Shown piece after piece: positions 5,985-13,736 of a stretch of 28,353 bases of DNA. The translations under genes and the position numbers were made by a program. Source of the stretch: G021776435 sp046756245 (GTDB lineage: Bacteria; Pseudomonadota; Alphaproteobacteria; Caulobacterales; Parvularculaceae); NCBI GenBank assembly GCA_046756245.1, contig JBHHVZ010000036.1:1-28353 (forward strand), given 5' to 3'. The first letter of the stretch is position 1. Each line of letters starts with the position of its first letter. A model generated the notes under the pieces. It worked only from the letters and a program-made list of their open reading frames with translations, ran no database searches and had not been told where the DNA came from.

Positions 5985-7451
5985 ATGTCACATTCGAAAA
6001 ACAGATCGCATAGCGTCGAAAAAATCGGCGGAACCTCCATCGCTGCTGTTGATACGGTCTTAAAAAACATATTTTTGCGGAAAGACGGCGGGGAGGATCT
6101 TTATAACCGCATGTTTGTCGTTTCGGCCTATGCAGGCGTCACCAATAAACTGGTTGAAGACAAGAAAACCGGAGAGCCGGGCGTGTTCGCGCTTTTCGCC
6201 AGCGCCGAGTCGGATTGGGCGTGGGGCGACGCCCTAACAGCCGCCGCCGACCATATGATTGCGGTCAATGAAAAGATTTTCGCCGATCAGGCGGATCGCT
6301 TGACCGCCGACAATTTCGTGCGCGACCGCATTGAAGGCGTGCGCAGTTGTCTGCTCGACCTTCACCGACTGTGCTCTTACGGCCACTTCCAGCTTGCCGA
6401 GCATCTCGAAACCGTGCGTGAAATGCTTTCCGGCCTCGGCGAGGCGCACAGCGCGCACAATACCGCGCTGTTGCTGCGTCAACATGGGGTGAATGCTTCA
6501 TTTGTGGACTTGACCGGCTGGCGCGACGATCGCGACCTTAGTCTCGATGAGCGCATTCTTTCCAGCATTGAACGGATCGATGTCGCCAAAGAGCTGCCGA
6601 TCGTCACGGGTTACGCTCAATGCCGGGAAGGCATGGCGCGAACATTCGGGCGCGGCTACACGGAAGTGACGTTCTCGCGGCTCGCCGTACTGACGAAGGC
6701 GCGCGAAGCGATCATCCATAAGGAGTTTCACCTTTCGAGCGCCGATCCCAAGATCGTCGGCGAAGACAAAGTGCGCAAAATCGGCCGTACGAACTATGAC
6801 GTCGCCGACCAGCTTTCGAACATGGGAATGGAAGCCATTCACTCCCGCGCGGCGAAAGGCTTGCGACAGGCGGACATTTCACTGCGCGTCAAAAACACAT
6901 TCGATCCGGACGACGCCGGCACGGTCATCTCAGGCGACTATGTTTCATCGCGGCCGGGCGCCGAGATCGTCACCGGCCGGCGCGGCGTTCTCGCACTTGA
7001 GTTTTTTGAACAGGACATGGTCGGCGTCAAAGGGTATGACACAGCGATTCTGGCCGCGCTCGAGCGCTATAAAGTTAACATTACGTCGAAGTCATCGAAC
7101 GCCAACACGATTACGCATTACCTGCACAGCTCCCTCAAAGCTGTAAACCGCGTCATCAAAACGCTGAAAGAACAGTTTCCGACGGCGACAATCTCCGTGC
7201 GCAAGGTTGCAATCATTTCAGCTATCGGAAGTGATTTGAGAGCGCCGAAGCTGACGGCGGAAGCGGCGTCTGCGCTGGCCGCGGCGGGAATTGAAATGCT
7301 TGGTCTGCATCAGCCGATGCGCAATGTCGATATACAGTTCGTTATTGACGAAGCCGACTATGAAAGCGGCGTTTCCGCGCTCCACGAAGCCCTGATCGAA
7401 AACCGCGACATTTCTGATTCTGAAAAATCAGCCGCCAGAAAAGCGGCGTAG
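5985..7451 (+). CDS. ask_ect: Ectoine-cluster aspartate kinase (Ask_Ect)
   Basis: Phosphorylates aspartate to feed aspartate-semialdehyde to EctB. The kinase N-terminus carries VEKIGGTSIAAVDTV, where KIGGTS replaces the common KFGGTS. FGRGYTEVTFSRLAVLTKAR is the nucleotide/substrate segment. The C-terminal part (from about residue 330, GVKGYDTAILAALERYKVNI onward) looks like paired ACT folds. At 488 residues it is longer than housekeeping aspartokinases, as is typical of the specialised Ask_Ect branch found in ect operons, where altered feedback control is reported. TGAGG lies 6 bases before the ATG, and the gene starts 8 bases after ectD. No aspartate-semialdehyde dehydrogenase is in the cluster, so the housekeeping enzyme must serve. 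Confidence 0.93.
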   Translation: MSHSKNRSHSVEKIGGTSIAAVDTVLKNIFLRKDGGEDLYNRMFVVSAYAGVTNKLVEDKKTGEPGVFALFASAESDWAWGDALTAAADHMIAVNEKIFADQADRLTADNFVRDRIEGVRSCLLDLHRLCSYGHFQLAEHLETVREMLSGLGEAHSAHNTALLLRQHGVNASFVDLTGWRDDRDLSLDERILSSIERIDVAKELPIVTGYAQCREGMARTFGRGYTEVTFSRLAVLTKAREAIIHKEFHLSSADPKIVGEDKVRKIGRTNYDVADQLSNMGMEAIHSRAAKGLRQADISLRVKNTFDPDDAGTVISGDYVSSRPGAEIVTGRRGVLALEFFEQDMVGVKGYDTAILAALERYKVNITSKSSNANTITHYLHSSLKAVNRVIKTLKEQFPTATISVRKVAIISAIGSDLRAPKLTAEAASALAAAGIEMLGLHQPMRNVDIQFVIDEADYESGVSALHEALIENRDISDSEKSAARKAA

Positions 7452-7475
7452 CGTCGGGCCGGGAGGGCGCGGGAA

Positions 7476-8921
7476 ATGATTGTCGGCAGTTTTCTGGGGT
7501 TCCTTGCGCTTTTTCTGATAGTCGGTCTCGGTTCGGCGCTGCGCGCGAAGAAGTCGCGTACGGATTATTATCTCGCCGACAGCGAAGTGCCGCCGGGGCT
7601 TGCCGCCCTGTCGGCGGTCGCGACGAATAATTCAGGCTACATGTTCATCGGCGTCATCGGGTTCACGTACGCGATGGGACTCGCCGCGATCTGGCTGATG
7701 TTCGGCTGGATACTGGGCGATTTTTTCGTGTCGCTGGTTGTTCACAGGCAACTGCGCGAAGCGACCGGGCGCACGAATGAAGCTTCCTTCGCCGCCGTTA
7801 TCGCGAAATGGAACGGCCAGAAGTTTGCGGTCTGGCGCCGGCTCGCCGCAATCGTCATGGTCGTTTTTCTCGGCGCTTACGCGGCGGCGCAGATCAGCGC
7901 CGGGGGCAAGGCGTTGCAGGGCGTACTTGGCTGGAACCCGCAAGTCGGCGCCATTGTCGTGGCGGCGATGATTCTCGCCTACAGCGCCGCAGGCGGCATC
8001 CGTGCGTCAATCTGGACTGACGCCATTCAGTCGTTCGTCATGCTCGCCGCCATGTCGGTTCTGTTCGCCGTGGGCGTTCAGGGTCAGGGCGGTGTGAGCG
8101 CGGTGGTCGAAAAAATGAACGCCGTTCCGAATTTCCTCGACTGGTTTCCATCCGACCTTCTGTTTCCTGGCGCGCTCGGCATGGGGCTCTTCGTGTTGGG
8201 CTGGATGTTTGCGGGCATGTCCGTCGTCGGTCAGCCGCATGTCATGGTGCGGTTCATGGCGCTCGAGTCTCCGGAGCGCATGAACAGGGCGCGCGCCTGG
8301 TATTACGGTTATTTCACCGCGTTCTACGCGCTAGCGACCGGCGTCGGCATGCTGTCGCGGCTGTATCTTCCCGAACTTGGCGCCCTCGACCCCGAGCTCG
8401 CCTTGCCGACCATGGCGCTCGAATTACTGCCGGGCGTTTTCGTCGGGATGATCCTCGCCGGGATATTCGCGGCGACCATGTCGACGGCTGACTCTCTCGT
8501 TTTGAGTTGTTCTGCGGCGATCACCCACGATCTGCTTCCCCGCCGTCTCGAAACTTCATGGGAATTGAAATCCGCCACGGCTTTCGTTACGGCGCTGGCC
8601 CTGGCGATTGCATTGAGCGGAAACCGCAGCGTCTTTCATCTTGTGATCCTTGCATGGTCGACGCTTGCGTCTGCGTTCGCGCCATTGCTCATTATCGTGG
8701 CGCGCCGCCGCAGGATATCCGAAGCCGGCGCCATTATTTCGATGGCGGCCGGCGTCAGCGTTGCGCTCTTGTGGCGCTATCTCGGTTGGCACGAGGACGT
8801 CTACGAAGGAATGCCCGGCATACTGACGGGCCTGGCGTTTGCATGGATTCTTTCGCAGCGCGCCGGCGTCATCGTTGTCGATTCGCCCAGAATAACCGCT
8901 TCCGATAAGCCTGCGGAATAG
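7476..8921 (+). CDS. Sodium:solute symporter, possible ectoine importer
   Basis: A polytopic inner-membrane protein of 481 residues with about 13 hydrophobic segments, of the SSS family (PutP-like). Family features are the early ALSAVATNNSGYMFIGVIGF segment, the AYSAAGGIRASIWTDAIQ region and the late FAATMSTADSLVLSCSAAIT helix expected to help form the sodium site. It is last in the ect transcript, 24 bp after ask, with GGAGG 9 bases upstream of the ATG. SSS transporters encoded in ect clusters have been reported as ectoine/hydroxyectoine importers in some bacteria (from memory). Proline, betaine or another compatible solute is possible, since substrate cannot be read from sequence. Its job may be recapture of leaked ectoine. 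Confidence 0.85.
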   Translation: MIVGSFLGFLALFLIVGLGSALRAKKSRTDYYLADSEVPPGLAALSAVATNNSGYMFIGVIGFTYAMGLAAIWLMFGWILGDFFVSLVVHRQLREATGRTNEASFAAVIAKWNGQKFAVWRRLAAIVMVVFLGAYAAAQISAGGKALQGVLGWNPQVGAIVVAAMILAYSAAGGIRASIWTDAIQSFVMLAAMSVLFAVGVQGQGGVSAVVEKMNAVPNFLDWFPSDLLFPGALGMGLFVLGWMFAGMSVVGQPHVMVRFMALESPERMNRARAWYYGYFTAFYALATGVGMLSRLYLPELGALDPELALPTMALELLPGVFVGMILAGIFAATMSTADSLVLSCSAAITHDLLPRRLETSWELKSATAFVTALALAIALSGNRSVFHLVILAWSTLASAFAPLLIIVARRRRISEAGAIISMAAGVSVALLWRYLGWHEDVYEGMPGILTGLAFAWILSQRAGVIVVDSPRITASDKPAE

Positions 8922-8950
8922 CGGGCGCAATTTCCTGTTCGCCAGCCCGC
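8921..8950. terminator. Hairpin between convergent genes (possible terminator)
   Basis: GCGGGC (8921-8926) and GCCCGC (8945-8950) are perfect complements around an 18-base loop, in the 32-bp gap between the symporter stop and the esterase stop. No run of T follows on either strand, so intrinsic termination would be weak. Position is the main argument. Confidence 0.3.
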
Positions 8951-8953
8951 GGC

Positions 8954-9976
8954 TTATTCATTCGCGGCTTTTCGCGCGGTGAACGCATCTTGCGCCTTGA
9001 CCTTGTTTTTATCTTCACCCGAAATCAGCCAGCGCTTGATCTGATCCGCCAAAAAAATTCGCGCCTGCTGCGCGACATCCAAACCGCTGAACGAAAGAAA
9101 GCCGTGAATTGTCGTTTCATAACACTTGAAAATGACCGGCGCGTTTGCGTCTTCCAATCGCTGCGCGTAGGCGCGTCCTTCGTCGCGCAGCGGATCAAAG
9201 CCGGCGGTTAACACCACCGTAGGCGGCGACAGCGCGATATCTTCGGCGAGCAGCGGCGAAATATCAGGATCATCGGGAGACGCATCATCGGGTAGATACC
9301 AGTTGGCCGTGGCATCGATGGCGTCTCGCGAAAGGAAAAAATCGCCGCCGCCGAATTTCATTCGCGTGGGATACGCTGAATGCGGTTTGCTCAAATCGAG
9401 AAGAGGGTAGAGAAGAAACTGGGCGAGCGGCGGGCGCAGGCCTTCGCGGCGCAGCCGGCGGGCGACTGCAGCGGCGAGATTGCCGCCCGAACTGTCGCCC
9501 ATGACGGCGTAACGTCCGCTCGAGGCGCCATACGCTTTCAAACGCTGCGCGACCCAACGCGTCGCCGCGAGGCAGTCTTCCAGTCCGGCGGGAAAGGGAT
9601 GCTCGGGGGCGAGGCGATAATCAAGGCTGATGATCCCAGCGCCTGACAGCGCGCTCAATGTTTGAAGAAGCCCGTCATAACTGTCGATCTCGCCGAGCGA
9701 CCAGCCGCCGCCGTGAAAAAACATGATAATCGGCATCAGCTTTTCATTACGCTCGGCCGGCCAGTAAAATCGCGCAGGAACTTCTCCGTCGCCGCCGGGT
9801 AGAAACATGTCCAGCGTGCAGCAATCGCTTCTGTCGGCTGCTCCCGCAAATCGGGCGAATGTCGCGGTCGCGCCGCTACGCGCTGCGGCGATGTCCATCT
9901 TCTGCGCTTGCGTTTCCGTATTGCGCGTCATGGCGTTCAATTCGCGCAATAAGGCTTCGGTTTGGGGATCAAGCAT
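8954..9976 (-). CDS. Alpha/beta-hydrolase, hormone-sensitive-lipase-type esterase
   Basis: A 340-residue carboxylesterase-like enzyme, probably cytoplasmic as no signal peptide is seen. The oxyanion-hole motif HGGGW occurs in IIMFFHGGGWSLGEID. The nucleophile elbow GDSSGGN, with the catalytic Ser at its centre, is followed by LAAAVARRLR. The acid lies in VLTAGFDPLRDEG and the histidine in TTIHGFLSFSGL. This is the bacterial HSL (family IV) arrangement. ATG at 9976 is preferred, with GAGG about 6 bases upstream; a TTG ten codons earlier (10006) lacks one. It lies 64 bp downstream of the TonB-dependent receptor on the same strand, so it may act on what the receptor imports, for example an ester. 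Substrate unknown. Confidence 0.88.
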   Translation of the reverse strand: MLDPQTEALLRELNAMTRNTETQAQKMDIAAARSGATATFARFAGAADRSDCCTLDMFLPGGDGEVPARFYWPAERNEKLMPIIMFFHGGGWSLGEIDSYDGLLQTLSALSGAGIISLDYRLAPEHPFPAGLEDCLAATRWVAQRLKAYGASSGRYAVMGDSSGGNLAAAVARRLRREGLRPPLAQFLLYPLLDLSKPHSAYPTRMKFGGGDFFLSRDAIDATANWYLPDDASPDDPDISPLLAEDIALSPPTVVLTAGFDPLRDEGRAYAQRLEDANAPVIFKCYETTIHGFLSFSGLDVAQQARIFLADQIKRWLISGEDKNKVKAQDAFTARKAANE

Positions 9977-10040
9977 TCCCACCCTCGCATGATTGTGTGA
10001 GTACAATGACCAAGTCGCGTCGGCTGCGTTCTGCGCGCGG

Positions 10041-12350
10041 TCAGTAGCGATAGATCAACCGGAAATCATAAGTTCTGGGCGCGGTGAAAAACGCCAGTTG
10101 AACGCCCGGAAATTCGGACAGGTTGAAACCCTGAACACGGATCGCCTGGTCGGTGGCGTTTCTGACGCCGCCGCGAAGCTCCCAGCGTTCGTCCGCCGTT
10201 CTCAGCGAAACGAATGCGTTTAAAAGAACATAACGGTCTTCCGCGAGAATCGGCGAGGCCGTAATCTCGTTGAACGTCACGCCGCGATAAGCGCCTTCCA
10301 CATGCGCGGTTCCGATAAGGCTGTTTGTAACAGGCGTTTCGTAGGTCGCACCCAGATAAGCGTTCCATTTCGGCGAATTGACGAGCTCCCTGTCGCTGAC
10401 GTCCGTAACAACGCCGCCGACGAGTGTTTCAAACTTATCGTATTCGGCGTCGAGGAATCCAACGGAGCCGTTGAGCGTCAGGGCGTCGGTCGGCTGCGCC
10501 GTCATCTCGATTTCGACGCCCTGCGCATGCGCTTCGGCGGCGTTGGTGAAGAGACTGACAAACACGCCCGATACGGGGTCGGAGCCGAATGACGTCACCT
10601 GAATGTCTGTATAGTCATTGTAGAAATAGGCGGCGTTGAAGACGAGACGGCCGTCATGCCAGCTTGATTTCAGCCCGCCTTCATAGCTCCACACGAATTC
10701 CGGCTTGAACGCCTCAAAACTGAAATCGGTGGTCGCGCGTCCGTCAAAGCCGCCGCTTTTAAAGCCGCGCGACGCTGATGCGTAGAACATCAGATCGTCG
10801 TTGGGCGAATAGGAAAGCGAAACCCGCGGCGTCAGGGCGTCGAAATCGGCCTTGCCGGTGATGAGCGTTCCCGGCACGCCCGCGCCCTGCAGAAACGGCG
10901 GCGTGTCCTCGATGACCGAAACGGATGGATCGAAGAAATTTTCAAAACGGCGCGCCGAACGCCGCTTTTCATAGGTGTAACGCAGCCCGGCGCTGAGATC
11001 GATCTGATCGGCGAGCTTGAAGCTGGCGTCGCCGAACGCGGCGTAGGAATTCGTCACCTGATCGGTGTCGGCCAGCGACGAAGACTGAAACCCGAACAGC
11101 GTTACTGGAAAGCCGAAAATCGTCGCCGCGCCGTTGTCGACGCCCGAAAAGGTCAGATCGTCGTCATGGAAATAATAGAGCCCGCCGGTGAAGACGACGC
11201 GATCGCCGTCGTCATAGGTCGCGCGCAATTCCTGCGTGAACTGATACTGGTCCTGCAGTAACAGAATGTCGAGAATCGGCAGCGGCGAGCCGTCCGTATC
11301 GAGATTGAGGTCGAAATCCATCCGGCGATAGGCGCTGATCGATTCGAAGGAAAGCGTGTCGCTCGCCCGCCATGTCGATTTCAGGCTCGCCGCGAACGAG
11401 GTCAAATCGGAAAGCCCGTTGGCGTTGACATCGACGCGGAAAGGGTCGTCGCTTGCAGGAAACACGACAATGTTAAACGGATCGCCTGGATCGGGCGCGC
11501 CGGCGATGGCGGTTTCGCGGACAGGGCTGCGCGAGGTGTCGGGCCGGTCGACCTTTCCTTCGACGCTCAACAGGAACTCGGTTCTGTCGGACGGCGCATA
11601 GAGAAGCGAACCGCGCCCGGCGAAGGTGAGCTGGCCGCCGTCGTCCTCGTCCGTAATCGTATTGTGGTTGAAACCGTCGCGCCGCGAGGCGGAAAACGCG
11701 ATCTTCCCGCGCAAAGTCCTTTCCTCGTTCAGCGGTCCGCCGATGCGCCCCTTCACGGTTCCGAAATTGAAATTGCCGACGCCGGCTTCGAAATAGGCGT
11801 CGAATTCATCGGGCGGCTTTGTGGAGACGAATTTCACCGCGCCGCCGATGGTGTTGCGGCCGTAAAGCGTGCCCTGCGGCCCGCGCAGGACTTCCACGCG
11901 CTCGACGTCGAAAAGCTCCAGAAAGGCCGCCTGCGAGCGCGCGACGAAGACATCATCGACATAAACGCCGACGCCCGGATCGGCGAAGGCGAGCGAGTCG
12001 TTCTGACCGACGCCGCGGATATAGATGACGGCGTTCGAGGCGTCACCCTGGTCGAGATAGACGTTCGGCGTCGCATACTGGATGCCCGAGATGTTGTCAG
12101 CCTGTAATTCGTGAATGCGCCCCTCGTCGAAGGCGGAGACGGAAACCGGCACGTCCTGCAGCGACTCTGCGCGCCGGCGCGCCGTGACGATGATCTGGTC
12201 GCGCCGGTCCGGCGACGCCTGATCGCCGCTTGATGCATCCTGCGCCAATGCCGCCGGCGCGAGCGCTGCAAGCCCCGCCGTGCAGGCGGTCGCCGTCAGA
12301 ATGGATTTAAAAACCTCGCTCCCCGCCGGCCGATGATATGGCCTCAGCAT
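10041..12350 (-). CDS. TonB-dependent outer-membrane receptor
   Basis: A 769-residue outer-membrane beta-barrel energised by TonB. A signal peptide with hydrophobic core ILTATACTAGLAALAPAALA ends in an Ala-rich cleavage region. A TonB-box-like segment (DQIIVTARRR) is followed by the plug (ESLQDVPVSVSAFDEGRIHE, VERVEVLRGPQGTLYGRNTI), then the barrel, which ends in DFRLIYRY with a terminal aromatic residue. ATG at 12350 is chosen because GGGAGG is 5 bases upstream. A longer frame to 12452 would put 34 charged residues before the signal peptide. The 'SLQDVPVSVSAF' subtype is abundant in Sphingomonadales and Caulobacterales and often unrelated to iron. With the AraC regulator upstream and the esterase downstream it suggests regulated uptake of an organic substrate, unidentified. 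Confidence 0.93.
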   Translation of the reverse strand: MLRPYHRPAGSEVFKSILTATACTAGLAALAPAALAQDASSGDQASPDRRDQIIVTARRRAESLQDVPVSVSAFDEGRIHELQADNISGIQYATPNVYLDQGDASNAVIYIRGVGQNDSLAFADPGVGVYVDDVFVARSQAAFLELFDVERVEVLRGPQGTLYGRNTIGGAVKFVSTKPPDEFDAYFEAGVGNFNFGTVKGRIGGPLNEERTLRGKIAFSASRRDGFNHNTITDEDDGGQLTFAGRGSLLYAPSDRTEFLLSVEGKVDRPDTSRSPVRETAIAGAPDPGDPFNIVVFPASDDPFRVDVNANGLSDLTSFAASLKSTWRASDTLSFESISAYRRMDFDLNLDTDGSPLPILDILLLQDQYQFTQELRATYDDGDRVVFTGGLYYFHDDDLTFSGVDNGAATIFGFPVTLFGFQSSSLADTDQVTNSYAAFGDASFKLADQIDLSAGLRYTYEKRRSARRFENFFDPSVSVIEDTPPFLQGAGVPGTLITGKADFDALTPRVSLSYSPNDDLMFYASASRGFKSGGFDGRATTDFSFEAFKPEFVWSYEGGLKSSWHDGRLVFNAAYFYNDYTDIQVTSFGSDPVSGVFVSLFTNAAEAHAQGVEIEMTAQPTDALTLNGSVGFLDAEYDKFETLVGGVVTDVSDRELVNSPKWNAYLGATYETPVTNSLIGTAHVEGAYRGVTFNEITASPILAEDRYVLLNAFVSLRTADERWELRGGVRNATDQAIRVQGFNLSEFPGVQLAFFTAPRTYDFRLIYRY

Positions 12351-12452
12351 CCTTGCCTCCCTTGCCGCAACAGACGCGCATCGCCGGCGCGCGTTTTTGA
12401 TGGCCGCTCCTGGCGATTGGAAAAGGCTAGGGTCGGCGGAGAGGCGCGCCAA

Positions 12453-12467
12453 TGACCGGTTCGGTCA
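12453..12467. promoter_or_regulatory. Palindrome TGACCGGTTCGGTCA upstream of the TonB receptor gene
   Basis: TGACCG-GTT-CGGTCA is a perfect 6+3+6 inverted repeat about 100 bp before the receptor ATG and 70 bp after the AraC gene. It resembles the two half-sites of a RutR box (TGACC...GGTCA), but the half-site spacing is one base larger than in the consensus. It is a candidate operator; the cognate protein is open. Confidence 0.35.
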
Positions 12468-12499
12468 GAGTGGCAGGACAAATTCGCTCAACGTGAGGA

Positions 12500-12517
12500 G
12501 GCGGAACCGCCCGGTTC
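12500..12517 (-). terminator. GC-rich hairpins just after the AraC gene
   Basis: Two overlapping perfect repeats lie within 25 bp of the AraC stop: GGCGG-aa-CCGCC (12500-12511) and GAACCG-cc-CGGTTC (12504-12517). They are mutually exclusive stems. No U tract follows on the minus strand. They may terminate or attenuate read-through into the receptor gene. Confidence 0.3.
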
Positions 12518-12524
12518 GCGCGGT

Positions 12525-13598
12525 TTAGCGGGCGGCGCGGCGGTTCGGAACGGTTCTGGCGTAAGCCGAGGGCGTCACCCCGTTCCATTGCTTGAAGGCG
12601 CGCGAAAAACTGCGCAGGTCGGAAAAGCCGAGCTCCTGGGCGACGTCGCCTGCATGACGTCGACTCTGCAGCAAAGACTTCGCGCGTTCGTTGAGGACGC
12701 GACAGCGCAGCGCCCGAAAACTATCGCCCTCTGCGGCGAGACGTCGGCGCAGGGTCGCGACGCTGACGCCAAGCCTGCGCGCCACGCGCGTCTGGTCGAC
12801 GATGCCTGATTCCAGCGCGTTGACGACACGCTCGATCATGCGGCGCGCCGGCGCCGCGCCGCGCTCTCTCTCAACGATCATTCTTGCAACTGCTTCGTAA
12901 ACGCCCGCCGCAGAAAGCGCGTCGTTTTTTGTAATGCGGATCGGCGTTTCCGCCGTAGGTAGCTCATAGCTGAGGGCGTAATAACGCGCATGGCATTGAA
13001 CAGGCGCGGCCCAGAACGTCAGGAAAGGTCCAGCGGGCGTTCTTTGCGGCCGCTTGGTGTAAATCTTCCTGACGCTGGGGAACAAATCCGTCGCTGTCGC
13101 GCGAGACAAAAGCGCGTGCAGAAAAATCAGCACGCCTTCCATCAGAGAATGCGCAAAGTCATCGCACGTATCGAATGCATAAGGAAATTCCTGATCGTCT
13201 ATTATGTAGACGAGACCATCACGCCGTTTCTCGACGCGGTTATAGGCGCCGCCGTGCACCAGGTTGTAGGACTTCGCAATCCGTTTCATGGCTTCAAACA
13301 GATTTGCGCTGTCCTCCAGCGTTGAAAGAACGAAATCCGTCGTGCCCGGCATTAACGGGCGCGAGGATAGCTGGCAGGTCTCATCATGCGCGGCGAAGGA
13401 AAGGCGTCCGAGAATGCGGAAATAATCTTCAAGCCGCGCCGACGCGCCGCTCGATACTTCCGCCAGCCCCGCGGGGAGCTGCAGGTCTTGTAAAACGGCC
13501 GCAAAATCCAGTCCCGACTTCTCCGCAATCGCGTGCAGCGGCGCGATGTCGGCGGCGCCGACGCATAAGGCGGAGGGGTTCGCCACAGATGTCGTCAT
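12525..13598 (-). CDS. AraC-family transcription regulator
   Basis: A 357-residue regulator. The N-terminal ~220 residues (from ALCVGAADIAPLHAIAEKSG) resemble the arabinose-binding-like sensor domain found in OruR/ArgR-type AraC proteins. The C-terminal ~100 residues hold the two helix-turn-helix motifs: VARRLGVSVATLRRRLAAEG, then VAQELGFSDLRSFSRAFKQW followed by NGVTPSAYAR, the AraC signature. Regulators with this layout often control neighbouring oxidoreductase, hydrolase or lipid-type catabolic genes. Here the likely targets are the receptor and esterase genes that follow on the same strand. The ATG has only a weak upstream site (GCGAG). The effector is unknown. Confidence 0.9.
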   Translation of the reverse strand: MTTSVANPSALCVGAADIAPLHAIAEKSGLDFAAVLQDLQLPAGLAEVSSGASARLEDYFRILGRLSFAAHDETCQLSSRPLMPGTTDFVLSTLEDSANLFEAMKRIAKSYNLVHGGAYNRVEKRRDGLVYIIDDQEFPYAFDTCDDFAHSLMEGVLIFLHALLSRATATDLFPSVRKIYTKRPQRTPAGPFLTFWAAPVQCHARYYALSYELPTAETPIRITKNDALSAAGVYEAVARMIVERERGAAPARRMIERVVNALESGIVDQTRVARRLGVSVATLRRRLAAEGDSFRALRCRVLNERAKSLLQSRRHAGDVAQELGFSDLRSFSRAFKQWNGVTPSAYARTVPNRRAAR

Positions 13599-13655
13599 GC
13601 CTTGCTCGCAAACTGCGTCCCGAACCAGTGCGCTCAGCGCCGATTCTGTGTCCTC

Positions 13656-13678
13656 GCGGCGCTGCTGACAAGCGCCGC
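13656..13678 (-). terminator. Strong hairpin downstream of the deoB-deoC-ALDH operon
   Basis: GCGGCGCT (13656-13663) and AGCGCCGC (13671-13678) form a perfect 8-bp stem with a 7-base loop, about 60 bases past the ALDH stop and 57 bases before the AraC start, in a 138-bp gap. No U tract follows, so a Rho-independent terminator is possible but not typical. It could also protect the operon transcript's 3' end. Confidence 0.4.
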
Positions 13679-13736
13679 TCCGCCGGCGACTCTACATCCG
13701 CAAATTTCAACCGGTGTTGTCCATAGGACGGAGGGA

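Noticed and set aside
12351..12452. 34-codon N-terminal extension of the TonB receptor
   Set aside because: It would place charged residues before the signal peptide; the ATG at 12350 has a strong GGGAGG site.
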